Source: Methylothermaceae bacteria B42 | GTDB taxonomy: Bacteria > Pseudomonadota > Gammaproteobacteria > Methylococcales > Methylothermaceae | DNA length: 64,000 bases | Assembly: GCA_001566965.1 (NCBI GenBank) | Contig: LSNW01000006.1 | Location: 1-64,000 of the forward strand | Reading direction: 5' to 3' | Shown: positions 15,872 through 25,904 of the stretch, piece after piece | How positions within the stretch are numbered: position 1 is the first letter of the stretch | How the letters are laid out: every line of letters begins with the position of its first letter | Position numbers and translations under genes: made by a program | The notes under the pieces: model-generated | The model's input: the letters and a program-made list of their open reading frames with translations, nothing else | Told to the model about the DNA's origin: nothing | Database searches by the model: none

Positions 15872-16707
15872 GCCGCCAACCGCCAGTATGGCGTGGCTAT
15901 TCTCTGTGCCCGGGAAAGCTCTTCCAGCAATTCATTCAGAGGGGGAATCCGGTCGTCGCGCTCAATCATGGTGGAAACCGGCCCGAAACGCTTCACAGCG
16001 GTTTCGTATAAGGACCACACTTCCTCCCGCACCGGATGGTCGTGGGTATCGATGATGCAATGACCCAAATCGGTGTGACCGGCCAGATGAAATTGCCAGA
16101 CACGCTCACGGGGAATTGACTCGAGATAGGCAAGGGGATCAAAGCCGTGATTGCGGGCGCTGACGTAAATGTTGTTGATATCCAGCAGAATCCAACAATC
16201 GGCCCGCTGCGCCACTTGCGTGAGGAATTCCCACTCCGTCATTTCGCAGTGGCGGTAACAGACATAGCTGGAGACATTTTCCAGCAAGATCCGCTGGCCG
16301 AAAAAATCCTGCACCTGCTGGACCCGGCTTGCCACATGCTCGATAGCCTCTTCGGTATAAGGCAGTGGCAGCAAGTCGTGAAGATTGAGCCCGCCGGCGC
16401 CGGTCCAGCACAGATGATCAGAGATCCATTGGGGCTGAACCCGGTCGATCAAAGCTTTGACTTGCTGGAGGTATTTCCAGTTGAGAGGATCGGTACTACC
16501 AATGGATAAAGATACCCCATGAATGACCATGGGGTAATCGGCCCGGATTTTGTCCAAATAATAGAGAGGTTTGCCCCCCTCCACCAGATAGTTTTCGGTC
16601 AGGATTTCAAACCAATCCAGTGAGGGGCATGTTTGGAGCACCGCTTCAAAATGCTCCTTGCGCAACCCCAGACCAAAGCCCAAAAAAGGCCGGCTGGCAG
16701 TGGACAT
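15868..16707 (-). CDS. bufB: DUF692 multinuclear non-heme iron-dependent oxidase (BufB/MbnB-like)
   Basis: The start at 16707 is preceded by GGAAGGATTATCATT. The 279-residue TIM-barrel protein has the DUF692 features [89 protein letters not shown] and IDTHDHPV. The His, Asp and Glu residues in these segments are the iron ligands known for the family. DUF692 enzymes convert Cys of RiPP precursors into oxazolone/thioamide or 5-thiooxazole groups. It lies 26 bp after a Cys-rich precursor gene and overlaps the DUF2063 gene, which makes the product assignment strong. Confidence 0.92.
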   Translation of the reverse strand: MSTASRPFLGFGLGLRKEHFEAVLQTCPSLDWFEILTENYLVEGGKPLYYLDKIRADYPMVIHGVSLSIGSTDPLNWKYLQQVKALIDRVQPQWISDHLCWTGAGGLNLHDLLPLPYTEEAIEHVASRVQQVQDFFGQRILLENVSSYVCYRHCEMTEWEFLTQVAQRADCWILLDINNIYVSARNHGFDPLAYLESIPRERVWQFHLAGHTDLGHCIIDTHDHPVREEVWSLYETAVKRFGPVSTMIERDDRIPPLNELLEELSRAQRIATPYWRLAA

Positions 16708-16733
16708 AATGATAATCCTTCCCGAATAGAACC

Positions 16734-17087
16734 TTACATTTGCGGCGTAATCACCTTGCCGCCAGCCGCTTCGCACTCTTGCAACGACATATATAGGTAA
16801 CCTTTACCCTTACAGCTATTCAAACCCTTGCATGCGTTTTCAGGCGTGGCGCACTCGGATTTGCCCTTACATTCATTAACGCCAAAACAAGCCACCTTGA
16901 CTTCAGTGGCCTTTTCGCCGGATTGTTTCGCTCCTGTGGCGGCAGAGCCCGCGGACTGCTGCATTTGCTCACCTTCCTGGGCCAGCGTCGAGGAAACAGT
17001 ATCGCCCTTTTCCGCGCAGCCCGAAGTAAAAATAGCCGCTGCCGCAGTCGCCAATACCACACCGGTGGATTTTCTCATCGTCGTCAT
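16734..17087 (-). CDS. Cys-rich RiPP precursor, bufferin-like
   Basis: The 117-residue protein has an N-terminal export signal ([20 protein letters not shown], a possible but atypical lipobox at C24). A low-complexity Gln/Ala/Ser/Thr linker follows, then a Cys-rich C-terminal core: Cys at 67, 73, 79, 86, 92 and 105 in the pattern [13 protein letters not shown]...[13 protein letters not shown]. Such C-x-G-x-N-x-C-K-G cores are typical of precursors next to DUF692-DUF2063 pairs. The modified product would act in the periplasm or outer membrane, and metal (copper) binding is the leading hypothesis. A GGAG ribosome-binding site precedes the ATG at 17087. Confidence 0.8.
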   Translation of the reverse strand: MTTMRKSTGVVLATAAAAIFTSGCAEKGDTVSSTLAQEGEQMQQSAGSAATGAKQSGEKATEVKVACFGVNECKGKSECATPENACKGLNSCKGKGYLYMSLQECEAAGGKVITPQM

Positions 17088-17230
17088 TGTCTAAAATCTC
17101 CTCTTTTCCTTAAATAAAACCGCAGCACTTCCCTTTCTGCAAATAAATACCAGTCATTCCTTGAATGGCGCTGTTTAATCTTACTGACTATGTCGCATTG
17201 AATAAAGCAGAACTTACAGGCAAACCTCTT

Positions 17231-17800
17231 TCAGTCTGAAAAAATTTTCTTTTCCCGGAAAAACTGTTTACCCCAGCGGGTGACATATTGAATGCCACTC
17301 ACAATTGTAGTGGCGGCCACTAGATATATAAGGCCATTCATCCAATGCGGGGGCACCGATTGAAAGCCCCCTTGCCAAAGGGTGGTCAGCAATAAGAGGA
17401 TCTGGCAAAAAGTGTTGAGTTTGCTGGTCCACGTGGGCTGCCCTTCGAAAGGATGAAGTAGGAAATAATATCCCACCGCCCCCACGATAATGACCAAATC
17501 CCGAACCGCCACTAAAATCGCCAACCACCAAGGCAACAGCCCAATCGATGCTGCCGCCAGATAGCAAGAAGTCAGCAACAATTTGTCGGCGATGGGATCC
17601 AGCAGCGAACCGATCCGGCTAATCCAGCCGTAGTGCTTGGCTAGAAATCCATCGATGGCATCCGAAACACCGGCAATAAAAAACAGCACCAGCGCCCATT
17701 GGAACTGGCGTTTCAGAATCATCATCACCGTCGGCCACACCAACACTATCCGCACGATGGTAATGATATTGGGGATATGGCGAGGGGAGAGATAAGTCAT
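17231..17800 (-). CDS. CDP-alcohol phosphatidyltransferase family protein (PgsA-like)
   Basis: From the ATG at 17800 the 189-residue membrane protein starts LSPRHIPNIITIVRIVLVWP and has the CDP-alcohol phosphotransferase motif DAIDGFLAKHYGWISRIGSLLDPIADK, that is D-x2-DG-x2-A-(K)-x8-G-x3-D-x3-D. The usual Arg after the Ala is Lys here. About five membrane helices follow. It most resembles phosphatidylglycerophosphate synthase, though related alcohol substrates are possible. A longer frame to 17905 exists, but it runs into the divergent purM promoter region and has no ribosome-binding support. Confidence 0.85.
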   Translation of the reverse strand: MTYLSPRHIPNIITIVRIVLVWPTVMMILKRQFQWALVLFFIAGVSDAIDGFLAKHYGWISRIGSLLDPIADKLLLTSCYLAAASIGLLPWWLAILVAVRDLVIIVGAVGYYFLLHPFEGQPTWTSKLNTFCQILLLLTTLWQGGFQSVPPHWMNGLIYLVAATTIVSGIQYVTRWGKQFFREKKIFSD

Positions 17801-17927
17801 GAAATCATCCTGCAGGCATTCGTTTTTCTGGTAGCGTACAATATTCTTTGGCTTGGCGGACAAGTTTTTATAGTACCGCCATTGTGACATTTCAGATGCC
17901 ACCAATTATTCATTGACGGGGGATTCA

Positions 17928-18992
17928 TTGGCACACAAAACACCTTTGGACTACAAAACTTCCGGCGTTGACATTGCTGCGGGCAACTTGCTGGTGGAAA
18001 AAATCAAACCGCTGGTGAAGCAGACCTTCCGCCCGGAAGTACTGGCCGGGCTGGGCGGCTTTGGCGCTTTGTTTGAACTGCCCTGGGAACGTTACCAAAA
18101 GCCGGTTTTAGTGTCTGGCACAGACGGTGTTGGGACAAAACTGAAATTGGCCATGGAACTGAACCGTCACCATACCATTGGTATCGATCTGGTCGCCATG
18201 TGCGTCAACGATATTGTGGTCCAGGGAGCGGAGCCTTTGTTTTTTCTCGACTATTTCGCCACCGGCAAACTGGAAGTCGATACCGCCGCCCAGGTGATTG
18301 AGGGCATCGCCCGGGGCTGCAAAATGGCCGGCTGCGCTCTCATAGGGGGAGAAACGGCGGAGATGCCGGGATTCTATCAGCCAGGGGAATATGATTTAGC
18401 GGGCTTTAGCGTGGGGATTGTCGAAAAAGATCAGCTCATTGATGGCAGCAAAGTCCAGGAAGGCGATGTATTGATAGGACTGGCTGCTTCCGGCCCCCAT
18501 GCCAACGGTTACTCGTTAATACGCAGGATACTGGAAGTCAACCAGGTAAACTTGGATTTGAAGCTGGATAACCGGCCTTTGTCCAAGTGGCTATTGGAAC
18601 CCACCAAAATCTATGTCAAGCCTCTATTGCAATTGATGGCCTCAGTAGCGCCGCATGCCTTGGCCCATATTACCGGTGGCGGTATTACAGAAAATCTGCC
18701 ACGGGTGCTGCCAGAAGGTTTGAGCGCGGAGATCAATCTTGAGGCGTGGGACTTGCCGCCTATATTTCGCTGGTTGCAAGCCCAAGGAAATCTGGCCAAG
18801 GATGAAATGCTGCGCACTTTTAATTGCGGGATTGGCATGATCGTTACCGTCCCTCCATCCTTGCAAGCCAAAACGCTGGAAATCCTGGCGCAAGCAGGCG
18901 AAACCGCCATGCCTATTGGAATCGTGGAAAAATCCACAGCGGAAGAAAAAGTACGCTATCAAGGTCAGTTGACCTGCCGAGAGAAAGAATAA
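17928..18992 (+). CDS. purM: Phosphoribosylformylglycinamidine cyclo-ligase
   Basis: The product of about 354 residues has PurM hallmarks: [83 protein letters not shown] and [15 protein letters not shown]. It makes AIR in purine synthesis. The TTG at 17928 with GGGGGA just upstream is the preferred start; another TTG at 17913 is possible. It is divergent from the phosphatidyltransferase gene. In many Gammaproteobacteria purM is followed by purN, but here a TRL-like lipoprotein gene comes next. Confidence 0.95.
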   Translation: MAHKTPLDYKTSGVDIAAGNLLVEKIKPLVKQTFRPEVLAGLGGFGALFELPWERYQKPVLVSGTDGVGTKLKLAMELNRHHTIGIDLVAMCVNDIVVQGAEPLFFLDYFATGKLEVDTAAQVIEGIARGCKMAGCALIGGETAEMPGFYQPGEYDLAGFSVGIVEKDQLIDGSKVQEGDVLIGLAASGPHANGYSLIRRILEVNQVNLDLKLDNRPLSKWLLEPTKIYVKPLLQLMASVAPHALAHITGGGITENLPRVLPEGLSAEINLEAWDLPPIFRWLQAQGNLAKDEMLRTFNCGIGMIVTVPPSLQAKTLEILAQAGETAMPIGIVEKSTAEEKVRYQGQLTCREKE

Positions 18993-19152
18993 CCATTTTC
19001 TTATCCACAAAGGTTGCACAAGGACCTGCCTTTGCTTACTATCAAAAAGGGAATGGGGTTTTCCCTAGATAACCAGGAATAGTTAACACAAATCCTGTTT
19101 TGTGGGGGAAGTCTCCGTCAACCACCTACATTAATAACAGAGGAGGAAAGGT

Positions 19153-19467
19153 ATGATTAGGAAAATCGCTTTAGCCGGTTTAATAGGTTCATTTGGCCTT
19201 TTGGGAGGATGTGCATCCAATTATCCTGTGGGTTTGGCATTCACGGACGTTACCTTGCCAATTCATGCCACAGAACTGGGAGGGCGCCCCCATCAAGTGG
19301 GCACCGCCGAGTGTACCAGCATTTTAAGCCTGGTTGCTCAGGGGGATTGCAGCATCGAAGCAGCCAAACAAAACGGCGGCATCACCAAAGTGCATCATAT
19401 CGATTGGAAGGTTAATAATATTTTGGGCGTGATTGGCAAATACAAAGTCACCGTTTATGGTGAATAA
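19153..19467 (+). CDS. TRL-like family lipoprotein
   Basis: The 104-residue protein has a lipoprotein signal peptide with lipobox LLGGC (C21). The body SNYPVGLAFTDVTLPI, VGTAECTSILSLVAQGDCSIEAAKQNGGITKVHHID ends VNNILGVIGKYKVTVYG, which is the TRL-like domain. AGGAGGAAAGGT precedes the ATG, and a clear terminator follows the stop. It is a single-gene unit, probably anchored to the inner or outer membrane. Its function is unknown. Confidence 0.9.
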   Translation: MIRKIALAGLIGSFGLLGGCASNYPVGLAFTDVTLPIHATELGGRPHQVGTAECTSILSLVAQGDCSIEAAKQNGGITKVHHIDWKVNNILGVIGKYKVTVYGE

Positions 19468-19486
19468 AGCTTAATTATAAATCTGT

Positions 19487-19518
19487 GCGGCAGGGAGCCG
19501 GTTTCCTGCCGCCTTTTT
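19487..19518 (+). terminator. Rho-independent terminator of the TRL-like gene
   Basis: GCGGCAGG (19487-19494) pairs with CCTGCCGC (19505-19512) and is followed by CTTTTT. It overlaps the 3' end of the convergent acyP gene by two bases. Confidence 0.85.
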
Positions 19519-19792
19519 AATAACGTATCTGAAAACCAGTCAAGTCACTTTCACAGGGAATTTCCTCCACATCCACTTTGTCCACCCTTGCCGCTGGCGG
19601 CCCCTGCCGGCACCAATCCAGCAATTGATTCAAAGCTTCCGGCTCGCCTTCTGCCACCATTTCCACCCGGCCATCGGGAAGATTTCTGACCCAGCCTTTC
19701 AATCCCAGAGAACGGGCAACTTCCACGGCAGTAGCGCGGTAGAAAACTCCTTGTACTTTTCCTGAAACCAAAATTTGCAAACGCTTGCTCAT
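19517..19792 (-). CDS. acyP: Acylphosphatase
   Basis: The 91-residue protein has both acylphosphatase signatures: VSGKVQGVFYRATAVEVARSLGLKGWVRNLPDGRVEM contains the catalytic Arg in GVFYR and the Asn in GWVRN. It ends CESDLTGFQIRY. It hydrolyses acyl phosphates in the cytoplasm. It lies downstream of groEL on the same strand but beyond a terminator, so it probably has its own promoter. Confidence 0.95.
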   Translation of the reverse strand: MSKRLQILVSGKVQGVFYRATAVEVARSLGLKGWVRNLPDGRVEMVAEGEPEALNQLLDWCRQGPPAARVDKVDVEEIPCESDLTGFQIRY

Positions 19793-19873
19793 TTCCTGTC
19801 TCTACAAAATGATGGCTACTGGACCCAAAGGTATTCCTGATCCCGTATAACGCAAATTTTACCTCTTACAGCA

Positions 19874-19906
19874 AAAAGCCCCGCCCATAAAACGGGCGAG
19901 GCTTTT
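19874..19906 (-). terminator. Terminator downstream of groEL
   Basis: AAAAGCCCCGCCC (19874-19886) pairs with GGGCGAGGCTTTT (19894-19906) across a short loop with one mismatch. On the minus strand the stem is followed by a short U-run. It lies 28 bp beyond the groEL stop. Confidence 0.85.
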
Positions 19907-19933
19907 GATTTTCAGGTCAATGGTCGGCCTGAT

Positions 19934-21574
<1,641 letters not shown>

Positions 21575-21617
21575 TTACCTTTATCTTAAATTTAAAAATG
21601 ATCGATTTTTTAACGAC

Positions 21618-21908
21618 TTAGCCTTCCAACACGGCCATAATGTCGTCTTCGCGCATGACCAGGATTTCCTCGTCATCCACCTTGACTTCGGTGCCGGAAT
21701 ATTTACCGAACAGAACCTTATCCCCTACTTTGACATCCAAGGGACGAAGTTCGCCATTTTCCAGCAGCTTGCCGTTACCGACGGCGACCACTTCCCCTTT
21801 CATGGGTTTCTCCGCTGCAGTATCGGGAATGACGATGCCACCGGGCGTCTTGTGTTCTTCTTCCAGACGTTTGACAATGACACGGTCGTGTAATGGACGT
21901 AGTTTCAT
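21618..21908 (-). CDS. groES: 10-kDa co-chaperonin GroES
   Basis: The 96-residue GroES starts [29 protein letters not shown] and contains [14 protein letters not shown]-type and [24 protein letters not shown] segments. An AGGAGA ribosome-binding site lies 8 bases before the ATG. It forms the lid of the GroEL chamber and is the first gene of the operon. Confidence 0.99.
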   Translation of the reverse strand: MKLRPLHDRVIVKRLEEEHKTPGGIVIPDTAAEKPMKGEVVAVGNGKLLENGELRPLDVKVGDKVLFGKYSGTEVKVDDEEILVMREDDIMAVLEG

Positions 21909-21936
21909 AGCTTTTCTCCTATTGCATGGATTTTTG

Positions 21937-21963
21937 TTAGCACTTAACCTTTGTGAGTGCTAA
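21937..21963 (-). promoter_or_regulatory. CIRCE operator (HrcA binding site) of groESL
   Basis: TTAGCACTT-N9-GAGTGCTAA matches the consensus TTAGCACTC-N9-GAGTGCTAA with one mismatch. It lies immediately downstream of the -10 hexamer, so HrcA binding would block transcription start. This predicts heat induction through HrcA; hrcA itself is not in the window. Confidence 0.95.
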
Positions 21964-21990
21964 TGATAGTTTGGTTTTTTCCCCTGTCAA
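21963..21990 (-). promoter_or_regulatory. Sigma-70 promoter of groESL
   Basis: On the minus strand TTGACA (21990-21985) and TATCAT (21968-21963) are separated by 16 bp, with the CIRCE element directly downstream. This is the expected layout of an HrcA-controlled vegetative promoter. Confidence 0.8.
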
Positions 21991-22021
21991 GACATTTCAC
22001 TAGCCACACAGATTTAATTGC

Positions 22022-22768
22022 ATGAATGACGAACTGCTTTTACGCTACAGCCGCCAGATATTGCTGCCTCAAATCGACATATGGGGTCAGGAAAAAATAA
22101 TTCAAGCCCGGGTTTTGATAATCGGCGCCGGCGGTCTGGGATGTCCTGCCGCCATGTACCTGGCCGCCGCCGGCGTTGGCCACCTGACCCTTGCCGATGA
22201 TGACCGGGTGGAACCGTCCAACCTGCAACGGCAAATCGCCCACCATACCGAGGATATCGGTAGGCACAAGGCGGAATCGGCAAAACGAACGCTGCTTTCC
22301 CTCAATCCTAACGTCCAAGTCGAGTCGCTCTGCGAGCGATTGCAGGGCCAATCCCTGTTGGATCAAGTCAAAAAAGCCGATATCGTCCTGGATTGCAGCG
22401 ATAACTTCCCTACCCGCTTTGAGGTCAACCGCGCCAGTATCGAGACCCAAACCCCCCTGGTCTCGGGCGCGGCAATCCGGTTCGAAGGCCAAGTGGCGGT
22501 CTTCGATTCCCGCCAGCAAGACAGCCCTTGCTACAATTGCCTGTATCCAAATCTGGAAGAACTGGCCGAAAGCTGTTCGGAAACCGGCGTGATTGCCCCG
22601 ATTACCGGCATTGTCGGCAGTATCCAAGCCCTGGAAGCCATTAAGGTTCTCCTGAACATTGGCCAGCCTCTGATTGGCAAATTATTATTACTCGATGGCC
22701 TGTCCATGGAATGGCATTGCATGACCCTGCCAAAAAATCCGGCCTGCCCCACTTGTGGTGCAAATTAA
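22022..22768 (+). CDS. MoeB/HesA/ThiF family E1-like adenylyltransferase
   Basis: The 248-residue protein has the E1-like Rossmann motif VLIIGAGGLGCPAAMYLAAAG, ADDDRVEPSNLQRQIAH (Arg finger and Asp), and DIVLDCSDNFPTRFEVNRA. It has one zinc-binding Cys pair in C-x2-C (CYNCLYP) and the other near the end (CPTCGAN). It adenylates the C-terminal Gly of MoaD/ThiS-type carriers. It is monocistronic here. It could serve molybdopterin synthesis and also the MoaD-like protein of the AOR operon (inference). Confidence 0.92.
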   Translation: MNDELLLRYSRQILLPQIDIWGQEKIIQARVLIIGAGGLGCPAAMYLAAAGVGHLTLADDDRVEPSNLQRQIAHHTEDIGRHKAESAKRTLLSLNPNVQVESLCERLQGQSLLDQVKKADIVLDCSDNFPTRFEVNRASIETQTPLVSGAAIRFEGQVAVFDSRQQDSPCYNCLYPNLEELAESCSETGVIAPITGIVGSIQALEAIKVLLNIGQPLIGKLLLLDGLSMEWHCMTLPKNPACPTCGAN

Positions 22769-22893
22769 AGATAAAGCTTACTGACTCTATAACAAATATG
22801 CTCCACCCAATGAGAGTACGATCATCTCCGGAAAGTCACCAATATTATGTCTTTACAGAAAAGCTCTGGAATCTCTTGGGCATTCCCCAAGTA

Positions 22894-22933
22894 AACAGCC
22901 AGACAAAAGTAATCAAATATTTGCCTGGCTGTT
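22894..22933. terminator. Bidirectional terminator-like hairpin
   Basis: AACAGCCAG (22894-22902) and CTGGCTGTT (22925-22933) form a stem, extended by ACAAA/TTTGC, in the gap between the convergent moeB-like gene and the dockerin protein gene. No other feature was seen in 22769-22985. Confidence 0.55.
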
Positions 22934-22985
22934 ACATAAATAAAAGATGTTGCGATCTCTTATTCTAAATATTGTGCATTTAATT

Positions 22986-24998
22986 TCAAAATTCCGATAA
23001 CGGACAATCCATCCTCCCGAAATCAGCATTAAATACAGCCAAGTCAGATCCATCAACATCTCCATCGTTATCAAAATCACCTTGACATAAACCGTTACAC
23101 TCCGTTCGGCCAAAGTTTTGATTAAAAATAGATAGATCCCTTCCATCTACATCGCCATCCCCGTCAAAATTCCCTTCACAAGGCAGAACTATCGTCCCTA
23201 TATTTAGGGTTACAGTCTTTGCATTGTTATTTTCGTTAGATTCATCGATGACGTTGTTATAAATTGCCAAAGGATGTCTATCTGCATTTGCAGTGACTTC
23301 ATATATTCCATTTTCTTTACCATCCGGGAAATTAATAGAACAGCTGGCTCTTTCAGTTGGCCCGAGATTAACACTGATTCCACAGACACCATCCCCAAAT
23401 AAACCTCCAAAACCACTCAAAAGCACACTAAACCCACCACTTGTAGCAGCATCACCTTGATTTTTCACCCTGATAACTACTGTGAAAGGCTCAAACCTGG
23501 ATGGGACTGGGGGATCGAAGACTATAGAATCCACTATCAAATCAGGTTTATGTAAGACTAGTTCGATTTTCTGGGCATAGATATCTTCATCAAATCCACG
23601 CTCATCTATCCATCCTATAATTGCACCTGTTGGTAACGGGCCTGATCCGTCAAATACTACTTGAGGGAATGTTTCATCTGTCGGGTTTTCTGAAGTCATG
23701 TCATCATAAACATAGGTATAAAATCCTCTTGATCCATCAGGCTGCAATTTGACTGCAATAATATCCCAATCGCCCCCGGCATGATCTTGAAACACCACCA
23801 TGGCTCCCCCTTCTCGTGTACCGATGACCTTGGGCTTTCTTTGACTACCCTGGGGATAAAGCCAAACAGGAATGCCGCCACTAGTCCATTGTAAGCTACC
23901 ATCTTCGCTTATACTTTGGGCATAAATATCGTCATTTCCCCCTAATCCAGATTCATGACGCCAGTCATTCCAAGCCACGACTGCCCCACCCAATCCATCA
24001 GCTGTAATCGATGGTATAAGCTCATTGATTCTCCAGGCAGCATCATTCCCCCCGACAATCGAGGAATCCACCAGGATCAATCCTCCAGGTGCCCAAAGGG
24101 CATTTCCGTTGCTATCCAAATGCTGTGCAACCACATGATTTCCCGCTGGATCACCAACAGGGTGACGCTGCCTAACCCAGGCGATAAATGCTCCGCCTGA
24201 ACCATCGCTGACTATATCAGGGCGAGCTTCTCGCCTGGGATCGCAACTAAGGTTAACTGGATTGGCGCCCCAGGGGAGACTCAAATCTGCTGCCACTTTT
24301 TGAACTCTTGTGCACCAGCCGTCGGCCATGACAACCATAACCGACCCTGGAGCAGTGCCTGCAATTGCCGGCCCTCCACCTGCAATCGCTCCGCCACCCA
24401 GAGCAATCCCGTTTATTCCAGGCGCTACTAGATTTCCATTTTTTTGTACGCGGACGCATCTCACGCCTAATGCGGTTTCAAAGGCAATAAATGCACCCCC
24501 CATACCATCCGGAGCAATCGCAATGGGGTTGAATGAATCCACGCTGCTGTTATCACTAATCTGAACGCCGCCCGAATGCCATTGAATATTGCCATTGGCA
24601 TCTATGTGTTGTGCATACAGATTGGCACCTGTTTTCCAAACGATAATTGCTCCCCCCGAGCCATCGGAGGCAATCTCTGGCAATCTTTGTTGATCGGCAC
24701 CTTGGGCAATAGGAGTGCCATTTGTACCCCAAAGAATATTGCCATCGGCATCGAGCCGTTGGGCATAAATGTCCCAATTATCGTTTCCGAAAATGTCTTT
24801 ATTTCTATTATCTTCCCAAACGATGATAGTGCCTCCCTCACCATCGCTGATCATTCTTGCGTGATCCTGCTCATGACTAGAAGTAACGACAGGCACTCCT
24901 TCCGCTGGCCATAAACGATCACCTTCATTAGCCATAGCAATACAATCATTCCAAAGCATTATAAATAATAACAAAATTATCGATAATATTTTATTCAT
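22986..24998 (-). CDS. Secreted repeat protein with CARDB-like domain and C-terminal dockerin-like module
   Basis: The 670-residue protein has a signal peptide (MNKILSIILLLFIMLWNDCIA). About eight beta-propeller-like repeats follow, of the form ISDGxGGxIIVWEDxR...NDIYAQRLDADGNxLW. A CARDB-like beta domain (KPDLIVDSIVFDPPVPSRFEPF, then VRVKNQG) spans about residues 490-600. The C-terminal 65 residues hold two calcium-loop repeats, NFDGDGDVDGRDLSIFNQNFG and DFDNDGDVDGSDLAVFNADFG, each flanked by Cys, like a type I dockerin. It is divergent from the VPLP-CTERM gene, with an FNR-type box between them. Export is expected. The ligand is unknown, and a role in cell-surface assembly is inference. Confidence 0.8.
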   Translation of the reverse strand: MNKILSIILLLFIMLWNDCIAMANEGDRLWPAEGVPVVTSSHEQDHARMISDGEGGTIIVWEDNRNKDIFGNDNWDIYAQRLDADGNILWGTNGTPIAQGADQQRLPEIASDGSGGAIIVWKTGANLYAQHIDANGNIQWHSGGVQISDNSSVDSFNPIAIAPDGMGGAFIAFETALGVRCVRVQKNGNLVAPGINGIALGGGAIAGGGPAIAGTAPGSVMVVMADGWCTRVQKVAADLSLPWGANPVNLSCDPRREARPDIVSDGSGGAFIAWVRQRHPVGDPAGNHVVAQHLDSNGNALWAPGGLILVDSSIVGGNDAAWRINELIPSITADGLGGAVVAWNDWRHESGLGGNDDIYAQSISEDGSLQWTSGGIPVWLYPQGSQRKPKVIGTREGGAMVVFQDHAGGDWDIIAVKLQPDGSRGFYTYVYDDMTSENPTDETFPQVVFDGSGPLPTGAIIGWIDERGFDEDIYAQKIELVLHKPDLIVDSIVFDPPVPSRFEPFTVVIRVKNQGDAATSGGFSVLLSGFGGLFGDGVCGISVNLGPTERASCSINFPDGKENGIYEVTANADRHPLAIYNNVIDESNENNNAKTVTLNIGTIVLPCEGNFDGDGDVDGRDLSIFNQNFGRTECNGLCQGDFDNDGDVDGSDLAVFNADFGRMDCPLSEF

Positions 24999-25076
24999 GC
25001 TATTACCTTCAGTTAAATTAATATATGTATATATTAATTTATTTGCCTTTAGTCATAAATTCAACCTGCTCTAAAT

Positions 25077-25090
25077 TTGATTTAAATCAA
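25077..25090. promoter_or_regulatory. Perfect FNR/Anr-type binding site
   Basis: TTGATTTAAATCAA matches the FNR/Anr consensus TTGAT-N4-ATCAA exactly and sits in a longer 22-bp palindrome (25073-25094). It lies in the divergent promoter region of the 670-residue dockerin protein (start 24998) and the VPLP-CTERM protein (start 25208). The spacing would suit a class II position for the leftward gene. This suggests control by oxygen limitation. Confidence 0.6.
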
Positions 25091-25207
25091 ATTTTGATAG
25101 GATCAAACTAAGCATTTGATTTCCATGATAATTTATTTTTGACTCCATACCTAATGAGTCATAGTATATAAATTCCTTAATCGGAAATTAATTTAAGGAG
25201 TATAAAA

Positions 25208-25825
25208 ATGATTAGATACTTGCTTAGGATATTAGTTATTGGCTGTGCCGGTTTTACTACTCAAGCATATTCAGCCATCGCCGTCTTTTGGGATGGCGAG
25301 GGGATTGGAGATCCACTTGATGGCAGTGCAGATACCGTAATTCAGGTACAACCCAACACGCCATTTTCGGTGAATTTATATGCGGCCACTTTCAATCCAC
25401 AATCCCCGAATGATACCGATGACGGGCATGGTGGACTGCTTAGTTGGGGCGGCATTGTAAACTTTGATGCCACAGCGGCAACAGTTAATAGTTCTACAAT
25501 TCCAGCAGCAAATTGGTTTGTGGTTGGCAAAAACGACATCACGCCAGGATCGGTAAACTTGGTGGCGGGCAGAGTTGGCGCTGGCCTTATGGGCCCGCAA
25601 CTATTAACTACTTTAAACCTAACTGCGTCAAAATCTTTTACCTTATCGCTGGCTGATCATCCATCACCTTTTGATGATTTCGTCGCCCACGACGGCACTG
25701 TTTACGACGGCACCTTTACCTTGCCTACGCTCAATGTGCAGGCCGTTCCTCTGCCCGGAGCGGCTTTACTCATGATGTCAGGATTGATGGGAGCCTTTGG
25801 TATCAAATTAAGCAAACAGCGTTAG
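25208..25825 (+). CDS. VPLP-CTERM anchored exoprotein, possibly cohesin-like
   Basis: The 205-residue protein has a signal peptide ending QAYSA near residue 23. The beta-rich body contains VQPNTPFSVNLYAATF, LLSWGGIVNFDATAATVNSS, VNLVAGRVGAG and LLTTLNLTASKSFTLSLAD. Its C-terminal sorting tail is VPLPGAALLMMSGLMGAFG followed by KLSKQR, the VPLPA-type PEP-CTERM signal read by exosortase. The body's order of strands resembles a cohesin domain (FDP-type strand, then VAG and a late LLTLxF strand). That would be a partner for the three neighbouring dockerin proteins. The sorting tail is clear and the cohesin idea is inference. AAGGAG precedes the ATG. Confidence 0.75.
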   Translation: MIRYLLRILVIGCAGFTTQAYSAIAVFWDGEGIGDPLDGSADTVIQVQPNTPFSVNLYAATFNPQSPNDTDDGHGGLLSWGGIVNFDATAATVNSSTIPAANWFVVGKNDITPGSVNLVAGRVGAGLMGPQLLTTLNLTASKSFTLSLADHPSPFDDFVAHDGTVYDGTFTLPTLNVQAVPLPGAALLMMSGLMGAFGIKLSKQR

Positions 25826-25832
25826 TAAAACT

Positions 25833-25868
25833 GATTTCCTCTCCTTTGCAAACAAAGGAGAGGAAATC
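25833..25868. terminator. Perfect 16-bp intergenic hairpin
   Basis: GATTTCCTCTCCTTTG (25833-25848) pairs exactly with CAAAGGAGAGGAAATC (25853-25868) around a 4-nt loop, 7 bp after the VPLP-CTERM stop. There is no clear U-tract. It may attenuate or stabilise the upstream transcript relative to the dockerin genes downstream. Confidence 0.6.
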
Positions 25869-25904
25869 GACAAGTCTTGATTCTGTTTGAGTGGAGGGGT
25901 GGTC

